Below are positions 23,613 through 30,884 of a stretch of 41,879 nt of DNA, piece after piece. The notes beneath the pieces were generated by a model. It was not told where the DNA came from. It ran no database searches and saw only the letters and a list, made by a program, of their open reading frames with translations. Source of the stretch: Streptomyces sp. NRRL S-87 (GTDB taxonomy: Bacteria; Actinomycetota; Actinomycetes; Streptomycetales; Streptomycetaceae); assembly GCF_000719335.1 (NCBI RefSeq), contig NZ_JOGB01000060.1, positions 1 through 41,879 of the forward strand, given 5' to 3'. Made by a program: the position numbers and the translations under genes. Positions within the stretch are counted from its first letter, which is position 1. Each line of letters begins with the position of its first letter.

Positions 23613-24342
23613 GCGGGGCGCCCTTGCGGGCCACGACGAGGCGGGCCCGGGGACTGCCGTCCGGGCGGCGGCCGAAGTGCTCCAGGGGGAGCAGCCCGAC
23701 GCGGAACCCGGCCCGGGCCAGGTCCGTCCGTACGCCGCCCAGCGGGAAGGTCCGGTAGTACATCACGAACCGGGGCCGCCACAGTGCGTTGCGCACCCGC
23801 ATCCCGGCGTCGAAGCCGAGCGCCGCCCAGTAGAGCGGCGAGGACGGGCGCGGTGGTGCCCCGACGGGGAAGGCGAAGACCCCGCCGGGCCGCAGCGCGC
23901 GGTGCACCCCGGCGAACAGGGCGGGGCGCTCCGCGGGCAGGAAGTGCCCGAAGGCGCCGAAGGAGACGGCCAGGTCGTACGCGGCGTCGAAGGGCAGCGC
24001 GCGGGCGTCGGCCCGGACGAGGTCCACGGCCGGGGTACGGGCCCCCGCGTGCGCCCGCCGGGCCCCGGCCAGCATCCCGGCGCTGACGTCGGTACCGGTC
24101 ACCCGCTCGCGGCACAGCTGACGCAGGACGCCGATGCCCGCGCCGGTGCCGCAGCAGACGTCGAGCCCGGCGTCGAAGGGCCCGAGCCCGGCGAGCGCCT
24201 CCGCGGTGGCGTCGAGCACCCGGTCGGGGGTGCGGAAGGGGGTGTGGTCGAACGTGGGGGCGAGCAGGTCGTAGCCGCGCTCGACGGACGAGAGCGCCTG
24301 GACGGCGAGCTCGCGGAAGGTGGGTCCCTCGGCGGTGAACAC
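23581..24342 (-). CDS. Class I SAM-dependent methyltransferase
   Basis: A ~253-residue methyltransferase. Motif I is LDVCCGTGAGIGVL, followed by the acidic TGTDVSAGML, ADARALPFDAAYDLAVSFGA (motif II region), and LRPGGVFAFPVG (motif III). The helical N-terminus (ALSSVERGYDLLAPTFDHTPF) is like small-molecule methyltransferases of the UbiE/COQ5 type. The acceptor is unknown. Start is uncertain: GTG 24342 is preferred because the conserved region starts there; the frame is open to 24423. It overlaps fadD tail to tail by 32 nt and has no operator, so it is probably outside the regulon. Confidence 0.75.
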   Translation of the reverse strand: MFTAEGPTFRELAVQALSSVERGYDLLAPTFDHTPFRTPDRVLDATAEALAGLGPFDAGLDVCCGTGAGIGVLRQLCRERVTGTDVSAGMLAGARRAHAGARTPAVDLVRADARALPFDAAYDLAVSFGAFGHFLPAERPALFAGVHRALRPGGVFAFPVGAPPRPSSPLYWAALGFDAGMRVRNALWRPRFVMYYRTFPLGGVRTDLARAGFRVGLLPLEHFGRRPDGSPRARLVVARKGAPPRPSGSGARA

Positions 24343-24365
24343 CCCTTGAGCGTACGCAGAAACAC

Positions 24366-24406
24366 GACGGTCGCGGTGGTCCCCCCTCCGGGCCACCGCG
24401 ACCGTC
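24366..24406. terminator. 14-bp-stem hairpin, probable afsS terminator
   Basis: GACGGTCGCGGTGG (24366-24379) is exactly complementary to 24393-24406, with a 13-nt loop. It lies downstream of afsS and just upstream of the methyltransferase, both leftward. Confidence 0.6.
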
Positions 24407-24410
24407 CCCC

Positions 24411-24562
24411 CGTTGCCGTGCACCGCGGGGTTTCCCCCGATCCCCCGCGGCCGGTCCCCCGTGGTCTTTCCCCCCGTGGTCCCCCGTGCTTTCCCCCGTG
24501 GTCCCCGTTGCCGTGCGCCGCGGGGTTTCCCCCGAACCCCCGCGGCCGTTCCCCCGTGGTCC
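24411..24562. repeat. Pair of ~57-bp direct repeats rich in CCCCCGTGGT
   Basis: Sequence 24411-24467 recurs at 24506-24562 (offset 95) with three or four differences. Between and after them CCCCCGTGGT elements recur about eight times up to 24600. The gap 24343-24631 holds nothing else but the hairpin. Confidence 0.75.
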
Positions 24563-24631
24563 CCCGTGGTTCCCCCGTGCCCCCGTGGGTACCCCCGTGG
24601 CCCCGCGCGGGTCGTCGGAGCGTGCCGCCGG

Positions 24632-24850
24632 TTACTTCGGCAGCGGGTTGGACGCGTGGCTGTCCATCGTGGCCAGGGGCTCGTCGGACGCGTGGCTGTC
24701 CTGGAGCTTCAGCGGCTCGCCGGACGCGTGGCTGTCCTGGAGCTTCAGGGGCTCGCTGGACGCGTGGCTGTCCATGGTGGCCAGCGGCTCGGCACCAGCG
24801 TGGCTGTCCAGCGGCTTGGCCGGCTCGTTGGGCTTGGTGGCGTCGGTCAT
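24632..24850 (-). CDS. afsS: AfsS, small repeat protein activating secondary metabolism
   Basis: A 72-residue acidic protein consisting almost entirely of five DSHA repeats with a 12-residue period: DSHAGAEPLATM, DSHASSEPLKLQ, DSHASGEPLKLQ, DSHASDEPLATM, then DSHASNPLPK. AfsS of S. coelicolor (63 residues) has comparable repeats and is the target through which phosphorylated AfsR raises actinorhodin and undecylprodigiosin production. Synteny, immediately downstream of afsR on the same strand, makes the assignment firm despite different repeat wording. ATG 24850 has GGAG 9 nt upstream. Its promoter region carries an 11-bp direct-repeat AfsR/PhoP-type box. Confidence 0.9.
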   Translation of the reverse strand: MTDATKPNEPAKPLDSHAGAEPLATMDSHASSEPLKLQDSHASGEPLKLQDSHASDEPLATMDSHASNPLPK

Positions 24851-25093
24851 GGCGAACACTCCTGTCACGTCTGTCGTCTGTCGACGGTCCGTCCGGCGAC
24901 TCCCCCGAGGGCCGCCGGACGGTGTGTCTGGGGCCCGCACCCTAACGGGTGACCCCAACTGCCGGGCCGCCTGCCCCCCGATGCGGCGGATCGACACCAT
25001 CAGAGTGCCGAACGGCGATAAACGAACGATGAACGGTTCGTCCGCGCCGTGCATCGGTGCAGGTGGCCCCCCGGACCGGGCGGCCGGCGCGGT
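24851..25093 (-). promoter_or_regulatory. afsS promoter and leader
   Basis: Gap of 243 nt between afsR stop and afsS. It contains the AfsR/PhoP box (25014-25035). On the minus strand TAGGGT (from 24950) is a possible -10 further down. Confidence 0.5.
25014..25035 (-). promoter_or_regulatory. AfsR / PhoP box: two 11-bp direct repeats
   Basis: On the minus strand CGTTCATCGTT (25035-25025) is followed directly by CGTTTATCGCC (25024-25014). In S. coelicolor AfsR and PhoP bind overlapping 11-nt direct repeats of GTTCAYC type in the afsS promoter. Position and sequence fit; binding is inferred. Confidence 0.72.
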
Positions 25094-28000
25094 TCAGACG
25101 GGGGTCGACATGGCCAGGAGCAGCCGTACCTCGGCCGCCTCCGCCGAGCCCAACTCCTCGTAGATCGCCAGGGCTTCCCGCCAGCACGCCCGGGCCCGGT
25201 CCGGCTGCCCGAGCTCCATGAGCGCCCGGCCCAGGACCTGGAGCACGGTGCCCCGGCGCCAGATCCCGCCGATGCCGCGCAGTGCGATGGCCTGTTCGGC
25301 GTGGGCCGCGGCGCGCGCGGCCTCACCGGCGGCCAGGTGGACCTCGGCGATGCGGAAGTGCGTCACGCCCTCCCACAGCCGGTGCCGGTTGTTGTGGAAG
25401 ATGTCCAGGGCCTGCGTGAACTCGGCCAGCGCCTGGGTGGTCAGGCCGCCCTGGGCCAGGGCGAGCCCCAGGGCGTAGCGGCCGTTCGCCAGCCGCAGTT
25501 CCAGGCCGAGCCGGTCGTAGATCTCGATGCCCTGGCGGGCCAGTTCGACGGCGCTCGCGGTGCGGTCCAGGGCCAGGTGGATGCGCGACAGGTTGCACAG
25601 CGCGCTCGCCTCGCCGGGACGGTTCCCGTCCTCCCGGAAGGCGTCGATCGCCTGTTGGAGGTAGCGCTCGCCGTCGGTGTGGTCCTTGCGGTAGATCGCG
25701 ATGATCCCGCGCTCGTTGGGCGCGTTCGCACTGGTCCACGGGTCCTGGGCGGCCCGTCCCAGCTCCATGGCGACCCGGGCCTCGGCGTCGGCGTCGTCGA
25801 AGCGGCCGGCCGTCAGGTGCGTCTGGGTGAGCGTCGTGCGGGCGCGCCCCTCCGCGCGGGCGTTGCCCAGCCGGCGCGCCGCGTCGCGGGCGGCGCCGGC
25901 GGCCCGCTCGTACGCGCGGGAGCTGGCCCCGGACTCGGCGAGGTCCTTGGCCGCGAGGAGCAGGTCGACCGCCCGGTCGATCTGCTCCTCCCCGAGGGAC
26001 TGCCGGGCGCACGCCAGCAGGCAGTCGGCCTCGCGGTGCAGCCAGTCCAGGGCGGTGGCGCTGTCGGGGAACACGATGCCCGCGTGCCGGGTCGCGGCGA
26101 GGTGGTCGACGGTGCGGTCGCCCGGCCGCTCCAGCGCGTAGACGCCCGAGGCGGTGGCGAGGTAGAAGTCCAGGAGGCGGGACATGGCCGCGCCGCGCTC
26201 GCTCGGCGGCTGCTCGTCCCGCTCGGCGCAGGCACGCGCGTAGAGGCGTACGAGGTCGTGGAAGCGGTAGCGTCCCGGGGCGGCCGACTCCAGCAGGGAG
26301 CAGTCGACGAGGGCCTCCAGCTGGTCCTCGGCGTCGTGCTCGGCCAGGTCCAGGACGGCGGCCGCGGCGGCCAGCGAGATGTCGGGCCCGTCCGCCAGCC
26401 CGAGCAGCCGGAACGCGCGGGCCTGGGCCGGCTCCAGCTGCCCGTAGCCGAGCTCGAAGGTGGCCTTGACGGCCAGGTCGCCGGTCTGGAGCTCGTCCAG
26501 CCGGCGCCGCTCGTCGGCGAGCTTGGCCGCCAGGACCGACACCGTCCAGGTGCGGCGGGCGGCCAGCCGGGAGGCGGCGATCCGGATGGCCAGCGGCAGG
26601 AAGCCGCAGGCCGCGACCACGTCGAGGGCGGCCTGCCGCTCCGCGGCCACCCGCTCCTCGCCCACGATCCGGGTGAAGAGCTGCAGGGCCTCCTCCGGGC
26701 TCATCACGTCGAGGTCGACCAGGTGAGCCCCGGCCAGCCCGGCCATCCGCACCCGGCTGGTGACCAGGGCCGCGCAGCCCGCGGTGCCGGGCAGCAGGGG
26801 GCGTACCTGGGCGGCGTCCTTGGCGTTGTCCAGCAGGACGAGGACCCGCCGGCCGTCGAGCGTGGAGCGGTAGAGCGCGGCCCGCTCCTCGGGGGTGTCG
26901 GGGATCGCCGAGTCGGCGGTGCCGAGGGCGCGCAGGAAGGCCCCCAGCACCGCCTCGGGCTCGGCGGCCCGCGCGTCGGTGCCCTGGAGGTCGACGTACA
27001 GCTGGCCGTCGGGGAAGTGGGGGCGGGCGGCGTGCGCCACGTGCACGGCGAGGGTGGTCTTGCCGACGCCGCCGATGCCGGCGAGGGCGGAGACCGCCAT
27101 GACGGTGCCGTCCGTGCTCGCGGCCGAGAGGATCTCGGACAGCTCCGAGACGAACGCGGCCCGTCCGGTGAAGTCCGGGACGGTGGCGGGCAGCTGGGCC
27201 GGGCGCACGGTGGCCGGCGCGGCGGCCGGGGCGGGTTCGGCGGCGCGGGCGAGTTCGGCGTCGGCGCGCAGGATGCGCTGCTGGAGCTCCGCCAGTTCCG
27301 GGCGCGGGTCGACGCCGAGCTCCTCGGACAGCAGGCGGCGGGTGTCGGCGTACACGGCCAGCGCCTCGGCCTGCCGGCCGGAGCGGTACAGGGCGAGCAT
27401 GAGCAGCTCGCGCAGCCGCTCGCGCAGCGGGTGCGCGGCCGTGAGGGCGGTGAGCTCGGAGACGGCCTCGGCGTGGTTGCCGACCTCGAGGTCGAGGTCG
27501 AGGCGGGTCTCCAGGAGGGAGAGCCGCCACTCGGCGAGGCGGGTGCGCTCGGTCTCGGCGTACGGGCCGGGCACGCCGGCCAGCGGTTCGCCGTCCCACA
27601 GGTCCAGGGCGTGGTTGAGGAACGTCCGGGCCCGCGTGCGGTCGCCCGCCGTACGGGCCTTGTCGGCGTCGGCGGCGAAGCCGCGCGCGAGGCCGACGTC
27701 CAGGGCGGCGGCCGGGGTGCGGATGGCGTAGCCGCCGGACTCGCTGACGAGGGTGCCGGGGGCGAGGACCTTGCGCAGCCGGGAGGCGTACGTGCGGACC
27801 GCCGCCAGCGCCTGGGAGGGCGGGTCCTCGCCCCAGATGGCGTCGATCAGCTCGGGGGCGGTGGCGGTCCGGCCCTCGCGCAGCAGCAGTGCCGCGAGCA
27901 GGGCGCGCTGCTGCGGCGAGCCGGAGGCGAGCGGCTCGCCGCCGCGCCAGGCCCGGACGGGTCCGAGGACGGCGAAGCGGGCGGCGTCGGGGGGCCCGGG

Positions 28001-28150
28001 GGATGGGGTGGCGGGAGTGGCGCCGGCGGGTCCGGGGGGCGGGGTGGCGGGCGTGGCGCCGGCGGGAGCGGGGGACGGGGTGGCGGGAGTGGCGCCGGCG
28101 GGTGTCGCGGGGTGCTTCCGCTGCTGCGGAACGGGCGGAGTGCCGTCCAT
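25094..28150 (-). CDS. afsR: AfsR: SARP-NB-ARC-TPR pleiotropic regulator
   Basis: A 1018-residue regulator. After a repetitive N-terminus (three PAGATPATPSP units) comes an OmpR-like winged helix (~55-135: FAVLGPVRAWRGGEPLASGS ... VRTYASRLRKVL) and the bacterial transcriptional activation domain (~140-290: HALDLWDGEPLAGVPG, LLMLALYRSGRQAEALAVY). Next is an NB-ARC ATPase with Walker A GIGGVGKTTLA (~360) and Walker B RVLVLLDNAKD, then C-terminal TPRs (LYLQQAIDAFREDG-type repeats). The S. coelicolor counterpart (993 residues) is phosphorylated by AfsK and activates afsS by recruiting RNA polymerase. Start ATG 28150 follows GGGGGA. The divergent amidohydrolase carries operator 9 about 170 bp upstream of afsR. 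Confidence 0.92.
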   Translation of the reverse strand: MDGTPPVPQQRKHPATPAGATPATPSPAPAGATPATPPPGPAGATPATPSPGPPDAARFAVLGPVRAWRGGEPLASGSPQQRALLAALLLREGRTATAPELIDAIWGEDPPSQALAAVRTYASRLRKVLAPGTLVSESGGYAIRTPAAALDVGLARGFAADADKARTAGDRTRARTFLNHALDLWDGEPLAGVPGPYAETERTRLAEWRLSLLETRLDLDLEVGNHAEAVSELTALTAAHPLRERLRELLMLALYRSGRQAEALAVYADTRRLLSEELGVDPRPELAELQQRILRADAELARAAEPAPAAAPATVRPAQLPATVPDFTGRAAFVSELSEILSAASTDGTVMAVSALAGIGGVGKTTLAVHVAHAARPHFPDGQLYVDLQGTDARAAEPEAVLGAFLRALGTADSAIPDTPEERAALYRSTLDGRRVLVLLDNAKDAAQVRPLLPGTAGCAALVTSRVRMAGLAGAHLVDLDVMSPEEALQLFTRIVGEERVAAERQAALDVVAACGFLPLAIRIAASRLAARRTWTVSVLAAKLADERRRLDELQTGDLAVKATFELGYGQLEPAQARAFRLLGLADGPDISLAAAAAVLDLAEHDAEDQLEALVDCSLLESAAPGRYRFHDLVRLYARACAERDEQPPSERGAAMSRLLDFYLATASGVYALERPGDRTVDHLAATRHAGIVFPDSATALDWLHREADCLLACARQSLGEEQIDRAVDLLLAAKDLAESGASSRAYERAAGAARDAARRLGNARAEGRARTTLTQTHLTAGRFDDADAEARVAMELGRAAQDPWTSANAPNERGIIAIYRKDHTDGERYLQQAIDAFREDGNRPGEASALCNLSRIHLALDRTASAVELARQGIEIYDRLGLELRLANGRYALGLALAQGGLTTQALAEFTQALDIFHNNRHRLWEGVTHFRIAEVHLAAGEAARAAAHAEQAIALRGIGGIWRRGTVLQVLGRALMELGQPDRARACWREALAIYEELGSAEAAEVRLLLAMSTPV
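27999..28106. repeat. Three 36-bp tandem repeats at the afsR 5' end
   Basis: Units near 27999, 28035 and 28071 sharing GGGTGGCGGGAGTGGCGCCG. They encode the PAGATPATP repeats before the DNA-binding domain. Confidence 0.8.
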
Positions 28151-28205
28151 CTGATCCCCCTTGCCTTCCGGAGCGGCGAAGTTCGCATTGGTCAGTCTGC
28201 CTTGT

Positions 28206-28229
28206 CCCGGGCTGGTGCGTCAGCCCGGG
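28206..28229. terminator. Hairpin in the afsR/amidohydrolase divergent region
   Basis: CCCGGGCTG (28206-28214) pairs with CAGCCCGGG (28221-28229) around a 6-nt loop. Between divergent genes it cannot terminate either one normally; it may be an attenuator in a leader or a protein-binding palindrome. Confidence 0.45.
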
Positions 28230-28320
28230 AGTGGTGTGCTGCGCACCGGTGAACGGACACCGGAACGGGGGTCGGCGGTTCCCGCGACCCCGGTCGCGCC
28301 TTCCCGATGGACAGAGGAGC

Positions 28321-28333
28321 TGACGGTTCGTCA
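28321..28333. promoter_or_regulatory. TetR-regulon operator 9 (amidohydrolase / afsR)
   Basis: TGACGGTTCGTCA, the site closest to consensus. It lies 22 nt before the amidohydrolase ATG and in the region shared with divergent afsR. Confidence 0.83.
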
Positions 28334-28355
28334 GATCAACGCTACCGTGGAGGGC

Positions 28356-29576
28356 ATGGAGACCTTCCCGAAGATCATCTCGGTGGACGACCACACGGTT
28401 GAGCCTCCCCACGTCTGGCGGGACCGGCTCCCGTCGAAGTACGCCGACGTCGGCCCCCGCGTCGTGCGCGCCCCTCTGAAGGAAATGACCTTCATGGGCG
28501 GCAGGTTCGCCCCGGTCATGGGGGCCAGGGGGGACGAGGGGCCGATCGGCGACTGGTGGGTGTACGAGGACCTGCACCGGCCGCTGACCCGCCTCGACAC
28601 GGCCGTCGGCTACGACCGCGACGAGATACGCCTGGAAGTCATCACGTACGAGCAGATGCGCCCCGGCTCCTTCTCCGTGCCCGAGCGGCTGGCGGACATG
28701 GACGTCAACCACGTCCAGTCGGCGCTGTGCTTCCCGACCTTCCCGCGCTTCTGCGGCCAGACTTTCACCGAGGCCAAGGACCGCGAGCTCGGACTGCTCG
28801 GCGTACGGGCGTACAACGACTGGATGGTCGAGGAGTGGTGCGGCCCCGAGGCGCACGGCCGGCTCATCCCGCTCACCCTCGTCCCGCTGTGGGACGCCCG
28901 GCTGGCCGCGGCGGAGGTGCGCCGCAACGCCGCCCGCGGGGTCCGGGCGGTCGCCTTCTCGGAGATCCCGCCGCACCTGGGGCTGCCGTCGGTCCACACG
29001 GACGAGTGGGACCCGTTCCTGGAGGCCTGCGACGAGACCGGCACGGTCATCGCCATGCACATCGGCTCCTCGTCGAAGATGCCGTCGACCTCGGCCGACG
29101 CCCCGCCCGCCGTCGGCTCCACCATCACGTTCGCCAACTGCTGCTTCTCGATGGTGGACTGGCTGATGAGCGGCAAGTTCGAGCGCTTCCCCCGTCTGAG
29201 GATCATGTACGCGGAGGGCCAGATCGGCTGGATCCCGTACATCCTGGAGCGCGCGGACGTGGTCTGGGAGGAGAACCGCGGCTGGGGCGGCGTGGCCGAC
29301 AAGGTCACCCGGCCGCCGTCGGAGCTCTTCGCCGAGCACGTCTACGGCTGCTTCTTCGACGACGCCTTCGGGCTGCGCAACCTCGACGCGATCGGCGTCG
29401 GGAACGTGCTCTACGAGACGGACTACCCCCACTCGGACTCCACGTGGCCGAAGTCGCGCGAGGTCGGCGAGGCGCAGATGGGGCACCTGCCGCCGGACGT
29501 GGTCGACCGGCTCGTGCGCGGCAATGCCATCGACCTGCTCGGCCTGACCCCGGACGGCCTCTGGGCGGGGGCCTGA
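28356..29576 (+). CDS. Amidohydrolase-2 family protein (ACMSD-like TIM barrel)
   Basis: A 406-residue amidohydrolase of the decarboxylase/hydrolase type. Metal-site-like elements: VDDHTVEPPHVW at the N-terminus (DDH rather than HxH), IAMHIGSSSKMPS in the middle, and YETDYPHSDSTWP near the C-terminus, holding the conserved Asp and His. FDDAFGLRNLDAIG and IMYAEGQIGWIPYILERADV are also family-typical. Such proteins hydrolyse or decarboxylate ring-derived acids and are common in actinobacterial steroid/aromatic loci. Operator 9 precedes it. ATG 28356 was chosen; GTG 28347 is an alternative, possibly leaderless. A 35-bp tandem repeat array starts at its stop codon. Confidence 0.84.
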   Translation: METFPKIISVDDHTVEPPHVWRDRLPSKYADVGPRVVRAPLKEMTFMGGRFAPVMGARGDEGPIGDWWVYEDLHRPLTRLDTAVGYDRDEIRLEVITYEQMRPGSFSVPERLADMDVNHVQSALCFPTFPRFCGQTFTEAKDRELGLLGVRAYNDWMVEEWCGPEAHGRLIPLTLVPLWDARLAAAEVRRNAARGVRAVAFSEIPPHLGLPSVHTDEWDPFLEACDETGTVIAMHIGSSSKMPSTSADAPPAVGSTITFANCCFSMVDWLMSGKFERFPRLRIMYAEGQIGWIPYILERADVVWEENRGWGGVADKVTRPPSELFAEHVYGCFFDDAFGLRNLDAIGVGNVLYETDYPHSDSTWPKSREVGEAQMGHLPPDVVDRLVRGNAIDLLGLTPDGLWAGA

Positions 29577-29695
29577 CCTGGTGTTGCGTCGGGTCGGCTC
29601 GACGTGTCCGGCCTGGTGTTGCGTCTGGTCGGCTCGACGTGTCCGGCCTGGTGTTACGTCTGGTTGGTTCGACCTGTCTGACCTGGTGTTACGTC
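29577..29695 (+). repeat. 35-bp tandem repeat array, 3.4 copies
   Basis: Units start at 29577, 29612 and 29647, with a partial copy from 29682, each opening CCTGGTGTTGCGTC or CCTGGTGTTACGTC and containing GGTCGGCTCGACGTGTCC. The array begins immediately after the amidohydrolase stop. No spacers are present, so it is not CRISPR. Confidence 0.88.
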
Positions 29696-29794
29696 ACGAT
29701 CGCCGGCTTGCTCGGCCGCGTGGCCGGGCGGGCACCACCCGGGCGGGGGTAGAAGACAGGAGGAACGGAACGGACCTTGGGTACGGTTGGGGCG

Positions 29795-30685
29795 ATGAGC
29801 GAACATGCCCGGACAAAAGCCACCCGCTCCCGCCCGCGTGACCGCCGGCGCGGCGGCGGATGGTGGTGGGCCGCCGCCGCGGCCGGGATCGCCGCCCTGC
29901 TCGGCCTCGGCGGCTGGGCCTACGTGGCCCACGACGGGCCCGTACCGCACCGAGCGGCAGCCGGCCGCCCGGACGGCGGAGGAACGGCTCCCGGTGGCGG
30001 GCCCGCCTCCCCGCCCCCCGCACCCGGCGGCCGGGGAGCGGCCGGCCCCCCGGGGCGGGCCGCCCCGCCCCACCCCGGTCCGCCGCGCGCCGCCACGCCC
30101 GGCCGCATCCCCGGCATCAGCCCCGCCACCCGGGGCCGGATCCCGGCCGACTCGCTCCAGGCGGTCGTGGTCAGGGGGGACGGCGAGGACTCCTCGTACA
30201 ACACCGTCACCCTCTACACCCGGACCCCCGGCTCCCCCGACTGGACCCCGGGTCCCAGCTGGAACGGCCGCAACGGGGCGAACGGCTGGTCCGTCGACCG
30301 CAGGGGCGGCGACCTGACCTCGCCCGTCGGGGTGTTCCGCCTGACGGACGCCGGCGGCCTGCTGCCCCCGCCGCCCGGCACCAGGCTGCCGTACGACGAG
30401 AACGAGGGCTTCGTCGCGTCCGGGCTCGGGGTCGAGGGGGAGTCGCTGGAGGGCTCCTTCGACCACGTCGTGGCCATCGACTTCAACCGCGTGCCCGGCA
30501 CGTCCCCCCTGGACCCCGAGAAGCCCGAGGGTGAGGACAAGGGCGGCAACATCTGGCTGCACGTCGACCACGACGGCCCTTCCCAGGGCTGCGTCGGCAT
30601 CCCGAAGCAGGCCATGGAGACCCTCCTGCGGACCCTGGACCCCGCCCGGCGCCCGGTCATCGTCATGGGTCCCGCGGGCGCCTGA
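29795..30685 (+). CDS. L,D-transpeptidase (YkuD-type) membrane-anchored protein
   Basis: A 296-residue cell-envelope protein. A basic N-terminus and one TM segment (WWWAAAAAGIAALLGLGGWA) are followed by a Pro/Gly-rich linker to ~110, then the catalytic domain: DLTSPVGVFRLTDAGG and the active-site signature LHVDHDGPSQGCVGIP with Cys266. Family members make 3-3 peptidoglycan cross-links or attach proteins outside the membrane, though similar domains in Streptomyces are often uncharacterised. A -10-like TACGGT lies 7 nt before ATG 29795, suggesting a leaderless transcript. No regulon operator is present; it is probably a bystander within the catabolic block. Confidence 0.8.
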   Translation: MSEHARTKATRSRPRDRRRGGGWWWAAAAAGIAALLGLGGWAYVAHDGPVPHRAAAGRPDGGGTAPGGGPASPPPAPGGRGAAGPPGRAAPPHPGPPRAATPGRIPGISPATRGRIPADSLQAVVVRGDGEDSSYNTVTLYTRTPGSPDWTPGPSWNGRNGANGWSVDRRGGDLTSPVGVFRLTDAGGLLPPPPGTRLPYDENEGFVASGLGVEGESLEGSFDHVVAIDFNRVPGTSPLDPEKPEGEDKGGNIWLHVDHDGPSQGCVGIPKQAMETLLRTLDPARRPVIVMGPAGA

Positions 30686-30800
30686 TCTCCACGGGGCGGG
30701 GCGATCTGGGCCTGCCCGGTGGGGGTGGGGGGTGGGCTCGCTTCGGGGGCGGCCGCCCCGTGGTTTCGGGTGCGCAGCTCGTGCGCGCCCGGGTCTTGCC

Positions 30801-30813
30801 TGACGGGGCGTCA
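30801..30813. promoter_or_regulatory. TetR-regulon operator 10
   Basis: TGACGGGGCGTCA, upstream member of a pair before the LLM-SDR operon. Its centre is 44 bp from operator 11. Confidence 0.78.
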
Positions 30814-30844
30814 GCTACCAGCATGGGCACCGCACGCACTGATG

Positions 30845-30857
30845 TGACGAATCGTCA
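30845..30857. promoter_or_regulatory. TetR-regulon operator 11
   Basis: TGACGAATCGTCA, 27 nt before the LLM oxidoreductase ATG. Confidence 0.8.
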
Positions 30858-30884
30858 GGTGAGGCGGAAGGCGGGGCGGAGCCC

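Noticed and set aside
29577..29695. Possible CRISPR array
   Set aside because: Repeats are directly abutting with no spacers, and no cas gene is present.
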